From: Cunninghamia lanceolata | Lineage: Eukaryota; Streptophyta; Pinopsida; Cupressales; Cupressaceae | Assembly (NCBI GenBank): GCA_027924645.1 | Contig: BSBN01000495.1 | Span: forward strand, 930,001-994,000 | Direction of reading: 5' to 3' | Length of the DNA: 64,000 nt | Shown: positions 57,500 to 64,000 of the stretch, piece by piece | Position numbering within the stretch: the stretch's first letter is position 1 | How the letters are laid out: every line of letters begins with the position of its first letter | Notes under the pieces: model-generated | What the model saw: the letters and a program-made list of their open reading frames with translations, nothing else | Told to the model about the DNA's origin: nothing | Databases searched by the model: none | Made by a program: the position numbers and the translations under genes

Positions 57500-58385
57500 T
57501 GTTAGGGTTTGGCCTTGAAACCCTCTCCGGACACCTTAAAGCAAAATGACCAATCTTATTGCAAGTAAAACATTTGAAAGGTAATTTTCCTTCATACTTA
57601 CCAGATCCTCTTGGTAATCTTTTGGCAAAAAGAGCTTCTAGTTCTTCAAACTCCATTTCATTTTCTTCAAGGTCCTTTCTTGCCTTCTCAAAATTGGTTA
57701 GTTTTCTTGAAGACCTTTCACTTGGATCAAACCTTTGCTTTCTAGAAATAGTGGCCTTAAAAGCATATTCTAATTTAGGAAGGGAATCACCAAATTCATT
57801 CATTTCAAATACTAAAAGCTTGCCAACCAACTGGTCCCTTGTAATAGTTGTCACAGTCCTGATTTCCTCAATGGCAGCAACTCTATGCTTGTAATAAGTA
57901 GGTAAGGATCTGAGCACCTTGCCAACAATCTCTGATTCTTCTAGTGTTCCACCAGCACACCTGATACTACACACAAATTCATTCACCTTCTACATGTAGG
58001 AAGTGATGTTTTCATCTTCATTCATCCTTAGATTTTCATATCTTCCCTTCAGGCTCTACAACTTAGCACACTCGACATATTCATCACCTTCATATAGGGT
58101 TTCTAGCTTCTTCTAGATTTCATGAGCAGTTTTCAATTCTAGGACATTTGTCATTTTTGTATTAGTTAGGGCACTCAGCAAAGCTTCTTTAGCTTGAATG
58201 TTCTTTTCAGCATCTTTGAGTTCATCTGAAGTTGAAGGACCTTTCTCCAGAGGCTTATACTCATCCTTAGCTATCAACCAGAAAGCTTCACCCATGTATT
58301 GCAAATGACACTACATCCGTTTCTTCCAAAGAGAGTAATTTGTTCCATCAAATCTTGGACTATCATTCTTGTAAGATTACATCTT
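57500..58385 (-). pseudogene. Gag, UBN2 type with CCHC knuckle (copia)
   Basis: The N-terminus reads DSPRFDGTNYSLWKKRM, then stop-CHLQYMGEAFWLI. The UBN2 body follows: ALLSALTNTKMTNVLELKTA, HEI-stop-KKLETLYEG, SLKGRYENLRMNEDENITSY, VLRSLPTYYKHRVAAIEEIR. The knuckle CFTCNKIGHFALRCP lies near 57580-57535. TAG stops at RM-stop, HEI-stop-KK, KL-stop-SL and YM-stop-KV sit where relatives have Gln or Trp. This full capsid domain is what the two ORF2 elements lack. Confidence 0.92.
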
Positions 58386-58425
58386 GGATCTCCTCAAGTG
58401 GTCAAGCTTCTTTTAGAGGAACTTG

Positions 58426-58438
58426 GCTCTGATACCTA
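58426..58438 (-). promoter_or_regulatory. Primer-binding site of the copia element
   Basis: Minus strand TAGGTATCAGAGC, one mismatch from TGGTATCAGAGC, one base inside the LTR end. Confidence 0.85.
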
Positions 58439-58439
58439 T

Positions 58440-59904
58440 TGTTGAAATAAGGGCAGACAACTGAGGGGGGGTGAATCAATTGTCTTAAAACTTTTAATAT
58501 TTTCTGTAATTAATCTTGTTAATCACTTACAAATAGATTTGTGATATAACCATGAAAGCAAGAATCAATAACACATGAGGAGAAATGAAATCAACTCACA
58601 TAACACCAAGATTTTTACGTGGAAACTCAGTTAAGGGAAAAACCATAGTGGGGGTTAACCCACAAGATTTTATTCTCTGTTAAAAGAATATAAAATGGGG
58701 AAGGCACATGCCTTCAGGGCATACTACCCAGAGCTTACTGCTCAAATAGGCTCATTGCCTACAATAATATTTATAAGTTTATTACAGAAAGACTGAACTA
58801 GAAAACAACACCTTCTACATGCCAAAGTCAATTCCATTTATGTGCACAACACTTCTTCTTTGTCCCCAAACACTTCTTTGCTATCTTCTCATCCTTTACT
58901 TCTCTTCCTCTTCTGCTCTTCTTTTCTCTACTCTGCCTTTCCTCCTTTCTTAGGATCTTGTCATTTTTGCACAAGGATGTATTTCCACAACTCAACCAAA
59001 CATATTTATATGCTTCATCAATCTTGTAATAAACATCAAGGTCGGCACTACTAACATCTGAATTAATGTGAATCACTCTTCTATTGGCCAAACATAGCTG
59101 GGACCCAAATCTTCCTTGAACAGCATGCCACACTTCAGAGAATCTCACTTAGATCATCCATGACATCCACAAAGCATCCGATCGGCCAAGACTGGAAAGA
59201 ACAACAACACCCAAAGACAAAACTTCAACCACGAGCTTAAACCTCAATGTGGACCATGAACACAATAGGAAATTGATTCAGAGACCATCACAAGCACAGT
59301 GAAATCAACAAGAATGACTGCACTAGCTTAGATCATCAAAAACACTTGCACCTTCATCCAAGAACTCAAGAACACCAACTGTCATGATTGTCACACTAGA
59401 AAGATTACTTGCAGACTTCCAAACCATGAACCACTTGACTTGGGGACACACATTATCATCCCAAACACACCTCTAGATCTGCAGATCATAATATTCCAAT
59501 GTGGATCGATCTGGACCAGATTACTGTCACTTTGTCACCTCTGAACAACTGCAAAATCTAGTTCTACTTAGATAGCCATAACTTCACCAAATCTTCATAT
59601 GGACCTCTGAAATCTTGACTGGAGCAACTCCAAATAGTCCTCTACAAACCCTTTAATCTGTAGACTCTAATCTTCATACTACTGGGAATGCTGAGTAATC
59701 TTCTTGACTAAATTACACTATCCTCATTGTCTCTGACAGAGAGGTAGGTAACTCACTTGTTTCTTCTAGAGAGGATAATTTATCTCGATATCCTCAACAT
59801 ACAAGTCTTCTAAAAAAATAATAGAATGAGATATAGTTGACACTAATGACAACAATGAGATGTTGACATCAATGACAACATCTATTAGGCACATATTTGC
59901 AACA
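58440..59904 (-). repeat. 5' LTR of the copia element
   Basis: 1465 bp, pairs with 52481-53921. A minus-strand frame of 106 codons (59148-58828) lies inside and is mirrored, with one stop, in the other LTR. Confidence 0.93.
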
Positions 59905-59909
59905 GAAAC

Positions 59910-62900
59910 CACTTGTGATAGATGTGTTTGAGAGGCCAAGGTCAAAATTTAAGAAGCATTGATTCAAGTCCACTATGACCAATGAAGTTGGAACCTTCTC
60001 ACATGTTCCTGAAAATGTGTTGTATATTGAAGATGTTTGGATATACATTCACTCACCGATAGATGAATATGATCACCTAAAACTTGAACAACTCAGGAAT
60101 GATAATTTGTTGGGAGATGATTTTCAATTGAAACCTGGAATTGCCAACATTGTTACTAAGCACCTAGATATCTAGAAGGGTTTTCTAAATTTTCAATATG
60201 AAGAAGCTTGGGTGAAAATAGCCCTAAGTCAAATTTATGGAGACTTTGTTCTATTTAGATCATCCCTATCTACTCACTAAGGATGCTATAAAGATTGTGA
60301 CTAGTTTATGCTCCTCTCAACCAACGCATGTTCTGAAATTAGTTAAGAATGAAGAAGTGATGAAGATCACTGAAGCAAAGTTTAACACAAGGACATTGAC
60401 TGTAGATGATATTGAAGATTTGGGGGTCCGATATGTGACCATGAACATTGCATACAAGATTTACTATAGTAACAAGGAAAACTCTACCTCTACTACAACA
60501 ATATATACAGCCTATCAAATGGTCAAGGAAGGAAAAGATTTTGACCAATGTGAACTTCTATGATAACTTCTAGAAAATTTGAAGAGGACAAAGGAATCAA
60601 AATACAAATTCCAGTATGGCTCTTTGATTATATGTTTCTGCCTGGTATGAAGGGGATAGTTTGGAAAATAGATACTTTGGTTTCTCATCAAGTTAAGGAC
60701 TATATGCTTAGCTTTCTAGATCATATGAACTATGACACAATGTTTTGGAGATTTTTCAAGACCTTTCAAAAGGACATACAAATAAGGGAAAGAATCCCAT
60801 CAAAAGTTGTCAACAAATATAAGAATGATATAATATTTATAGTTGGCCTAGATAATTGTTATATGAAGCCTATTGAGCCAAGGGCATTCTAAATTACAAC
60901 CTTACCATATGAGGTTACAAGATTTGATTTGATAGGTTGTGCTGATATGTTACTAAGAAAACCTAAGGACTCTTCCACTGAAAGATTTGGCACATATGAT
61001 GAAATCATCAACAAATCGGTTAAAAGAAATGTAGAGGAGAAAGTAGAAAAGATAAAATCCAAGGTGAATAAGATGAAATATGACCTAGAAAAGATACTCA
61101 AATCTCTTGAAGGCTCAGCAGGAGAAGCACAAACCATTTCCTTTGCACAACTGCAAAGAAGAACAAGCAGATCAACATCATCTACAACCACTTCCTCTAT
61201 TCCATCCAGATCTTCATTTCCTGTCAAAAGAAGTACTACAAAAACCCATGAACAAACTCAAACCACTAAGAAGAAGCCTAGATAGAAGAGTCATGCTAGA
61301 AGAGGTAAGATAAATCTTGTAAATATTGAAGAATATATTGATGATTTGGAAAGGAATAAGAAAAGAACTAGAGAAGAAACTGAAGGAGAGACCTCAAAGG
61401 AGAAAGGAAAAGGAAAAATAAAGAAGGGTAAGAAGTCAGATTATGTGCCCTTACAACTTGAAGCCACAGTTAATGTAATCATAGAACATGGTGCTTTGAA
61501 AGAAGTTGTTGAACTCTATGATGAGAGGTCATCTAAGGGTAAATCTACTACTGAGGAAGCAATAGTCAAATACATGGGAGCCTTAAATGTAGCTTTGATT
61601 GAAATCAATCATCAATTGCCTGAGAGTCTTGCTGGAGTTCTTACCAAAAGGAGAAATGAAGCCATAGATAAAGATGTTGAGATGAAGAGTTGGGCTCTTG
61701 AAAAGGTTTGTCCTTCCATCTCTAAGGAAGGAAAGGTCAAAATATCTAAAACTATAGAAAAAGTGTTGAGGACTTAAAGGATATTGAATTCTAATGTCAA
61801 AAGACAATGATGAAATAAAGAGATTGGAAAAGGAAACACTAAAGAAAACTACTGAAACTCTCAAGGAGATGAAAACTGATGGGGGAATCATTGAAGATAT
61901 ATCTAATTAGTCTTCTTTTGAAGGCAATGAGGAGAGAAGTGACAAGCCTGAGAAAAATGAGGAGATTGCTCCTCTTAATAATATAGAAACACAAAAGTTA
62001 AAAGATCAAGGTGAGATGAATTTATCCTCTTCAAAGAACAATGATGCACAAAATGCAGAGGGTCAAGATAAAGCAGGTACCCCTTCTCCAAATAATACAA
62101 ATATAGGTACAGAACATGACAATTCTCCTACAGAGAATATAAGAAAGGATGAGCAAAGACAAGAAGATAATCTTGAGGAGAAGGAAAAAGAAAAAGCTTT
62201 AGAAATGAGTGAGGAAAAACAAGATAAGATAGATAAGGATAAGGAGAAACAAGAAAAGGAAGATCAAAATGAAACAGAGAAGAAGGAAGATGAGAATATT
62301 GAAGATATAGGTCAAAATTCTTTAGAGTCAGAATCATTTAAAGACCTATTAGATATGCAATTACAATTTCAACCAGTGATTACACCACAACTTTTGTAGA
62401 TTCCTACCCATGAGGGGCAAGTAGACCTGTCAAGTATTTCACCTCTTCATAAACTTCAACTCAATGATATACTGCATGCCTCTGCAAGAAAGGAGTTCTT
62501 GCAAGAAAACATGAGAAAGACCAACTTAGTTGAAGAAACTGTGAAGTTGATTCAGGAAGGATTACCAAAGTTAATCATTAATCCCTCTCTGCCTTAGGAA
62601 CAAAAGCTTAAGTTGTTAATGGATTCTTTCAAAATTCATTCTTCCTACATACAACAAAAAGAAAAGCAAGTGGTAGAAAAAAGAATAATTGATAAGAGAA
62701 TGAATGAGATGATTGATAAATGTTCTAATGCACATAATAAACTTAAAGAAAATTTGAAGAAGTTCAAAGATTGCATTGATGAGGTCACCGCATTATATAT
62801 GATCTGCCTAAATTGGCCAAACTCAACAAAGAATATCAAAGATCAAATGGATACCATTAATGCACGAATCATTCAGATGGTTGGTGTCTAAGTACAAAAT

Positions 62901-63190
62901 GGAGTAACAAGAGCTCAATTGGAAAACCTTTATGCATAATTATCTCAACTGCAGGACCAAAGAGAAAACCTGAAGAAAAATTTTGGTCAGTTGAGAGAGG
63001 TAGTGAACCTGAGACTTGCCTCATTGTCTAGTCTACTAGGGGGGGTAGAAAAGGTAGATCAAAAGATGAAAACCCCAAGCAACATAGAGGAAACTGAGGA
63101 GCTATGCATGCAATGTGAATGCCAGAACCATATATGGTTGCCTCAGAAAGTGCCAACTGGACAACAACTCTTCAACAACTCAAGGTAATC
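59910..63190 (+). pseudogene. ORF2 (plus-strand element), main part, unknown protein
   Basis: Resumes in phase after the copia insertion: PLVIDVFERPRSKFKK, then VGTFSHVPENVLYIEDVWIY, EEAWVKIALSQIYGDF, a frameshift near 60245, LLTKDAIKIVTSLCSS, RTLTVDDIEDLGVRYVTMNI, AYKIYYSNKENSTSTTTIYT, AYQMVKEGKDFDQCELL. A further shift near 60560 leads to FDYMFLPGMKGIVWKIDTLV, IRERIPSKVVNKYKNDIIFI and a Ser/Thr-rich linker. Then a Lys-rich block (61346-61777, DYVPLQLEATVNVIIEHGAL), a strongly acidic coiled-coil stretch (62016-62399) and C-terminal helices (62613-63188). It aligns with 37330-34020 on the other strand over nearly its whole length. No catalytic motif is recognisable; Lys/Glu-rich coiled coils suggest a structural or nucleic-acid-associated role, which is inference only. 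Confidence 0.75.
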
Positions 63191-63478
63191 TACAAGACCA
63201 TTATACCATCTAAATGAGTTGTAAGAGTAATGTAAATAAGATGATTTTTCATGTATATAGTCTTGTGGAGGATAGTAGAGTCACACCATGTACATAGCAT
63301 CTATTTTTGAGGAATCTTCATCTCATGGGGAGTACAGTTTTAGAAAACATCTTGTAAGGGGGAGTATGGTGGAGTAATCAGAATAGTTGAAGAGATTGAC
63401 ATTGAGAGCTCCCTTTGTGCTTGATGTCAAATGGGGAGAGAGAAATATATCTAAGGAGGAGTATATGTTTCCATCAAT
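63191..63478 (+). other. 3' untranslated segment of the plus-strand ORF2 element
   Basis: Stops in all frames. The words gtaagggggagtatggtgga (about 63355) and caatgaaaaaaggggagat resemble the 3' ends of copia-type elements. The equivalent stretch in the minus-strand element is mostly deleted. Confidence 0.6.
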
Positions 63479-63493
63479 GAAAAAAGGGGAGAT
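63479..63493 (+). promoter_or_regulatory. Polypurine tract of the plus-strand ORF2 element
   Basis: GAAAAAAGGGGAGAT lies directly before the 3' LTR start TGTTGG at 63494. Confidence 0.9.
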
Positions 63494-64000
63494 TGTTGGA
63501 AATATGTATTGTCATTGATGTCAACATAGTATATGGAAATAAAAGGACAAACTTGTATAGAGGTAGAGTAAGCATGGTCAAGGTAAACCAGTCTTGGAGA
63601 AGAGAAAATAGTCTAAGTATGGTGAGGTGATTAGTGTTGTGTTTGAGCATAATGCAGAGGTAAATACTCCTGTCCTTGCATGTTTCCAATATCTCTACAT
63701 GTATATCTCATCAATTTGGAGTACCACACTTAATGATAAATACCAGAAATCTATCTAAGGCATTCACAATGCATATCCCAAGGAAGAGTAACATTGTTTT
63801 GGTCCGCATTTCTCTACAGAGAAAGATTTGATCTTGTAGTTCTGAAGATAAGTTTATCTAGGTATTGAAATGATATATCCAAGTTTTTAGGTCTTCACAT
63901 CTTTAGCAAGAAAAGTTATAAGGGACAGAGTACCAGTTACTACTTATATAGGGCAAAGCAATGATGGAGACATAATGGAATGCTCCGCATTCCTCTAGAA
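63494..64000 (+). repeat. 3' LTR of the plus-strand ORF2 element, cut by the window end
   Basis: 507 bp aligned with 41660 to about 42172 (TGTTGGAAATATGTATTG onward). The remainder, about 1.26 kb, lies beyond the window. Confidence 0.92.

Larger units (their letters stand above)
52481..59904 (-). mobile_element. Ty1/copia element with full domain set, minus strand, inactivated
   Basis: 7424 bp, TGTTGAAATAA...GCAACA ends, perfect target duplication gaaac (52476-52480 and 59905-59909). Minus-strand order: LTR 59904-58440, primer site, gag, protease, integrase, RT, RNase H, polypurine tract 53934-53922, LTR 53921-52481. The gag-PR-INT-RT-RH order defines Ty1/copia. All domains are recognisable but broken by stops, mostly TAG. 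It inserted into ORF2 of the plus-strand element. Confidence 0.95.
41660..64000 (+). mobile_element. Pol-less copia-type LTR element with ORF2 (plus strand), twice interrupted, runs off window
   Basis: 5' LTR 41660-43434, primer site 43436, Gag 43491-44259 and 51411-52034, ORF2 52391-52480 and 59910-63190, polypurine tract 63479-63493, 3' LTR from 63494 past the window end. Two blocks are secondary insertions: 44260-51410 (LTR pair plus chromodomain gypsy) and 52481-59904 (copia). Removing them leaves about 5.4 kb of internal sequence with no pol domain. The architecture equals that of 33678-40228. Confidence 0.85.

Noticed and set aside
54366..58385. In-frame TAG as a reassigned glutamine codon
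   Set aside because: TAG also replaces Trp, ordinary TAG/TAA/TGA stops end the intact frames elsewhere, and CHG deamination explains the pattern in a plant nuclear genome.

Overview
The window is repeat-dominated nuclear DNA of a seed plant. It is AT-rich, has no bacterial-type gene organisation, and is packed with nested, decayed LTR retrotransposons separated by AT-rich and (GA)n spacers. The density of old nested elements and the near absence of host genes fit a very large genome such as a gymnosperm's; that placement is inference. No intact host gene is visible. The one host gene I recognise is a fragment of a fatty-acid alpha-dioxygenase (alpha-DOX) at 3949-4802, present as a tandemly duplicated exon-intron-exon unit with frameshifts.

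Layout. 1-480: probable LTR tail. 2736-3083: tRNA-derived SINE candidate. 3949-4802: alpha-DOX pseudogene, followed by 314-bp and 114-bp tandem duplications. 6690-8590: decayed gag-like ORF. 10527-27057: a Ty3/gypsy element with 3.1-kb LTRs, gag and protease but no reverse transcriptase or integrase (TSD gtttc). Its 3' LTR is split by a second gypsy element, 20683-25800 (TSD ttaat), which also has gag and protease only. 27063-33677: GA-rich tracts and spacer with three small foldback elements. 33678-40228, minus strand: a pol-less copia-type element. 41660 to beyond the window end, plus strand: a second element of the same architecture. This one is interrupted first by a tail-to-tail LTR pair plus a chromodomain Ty3/gypsy element (44260-51410, minus strand), then by a full Ty1/copia element (52481-59904, minus strand, TSD gaaac).

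Main observation. The two pol-less copia-type elements, on opposite strands and clearly diverged, share one layout: LTR, tRNA-iMet-type primer site, a short Gag with a coiled coil and four CCHC-type motifs, then a long second ORF (ORF2, about 1000 codons) of unknown function, then LTR. ORF2 is recognisably homologous along most of its length in the two copies. I cannot assign it to a known family from sequence alone; it is the best candidate here for an undescribed system.

How the parts relate. Four of the six LTR elements lack pol and would need RT and integrase supplied in trans. The other two, the chromodomain gypsy and the copia element, carry every pol domain but have stops and active-site changes. 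Nonsense codons in the copia and ORF2 regions are mostly TAG at positions explained by CAG>TAG or TGG>TAG. This is what deamination of CHG-methylated cytosine would produce, so the elements were probably silenced by plant DNA methylation for a long time.
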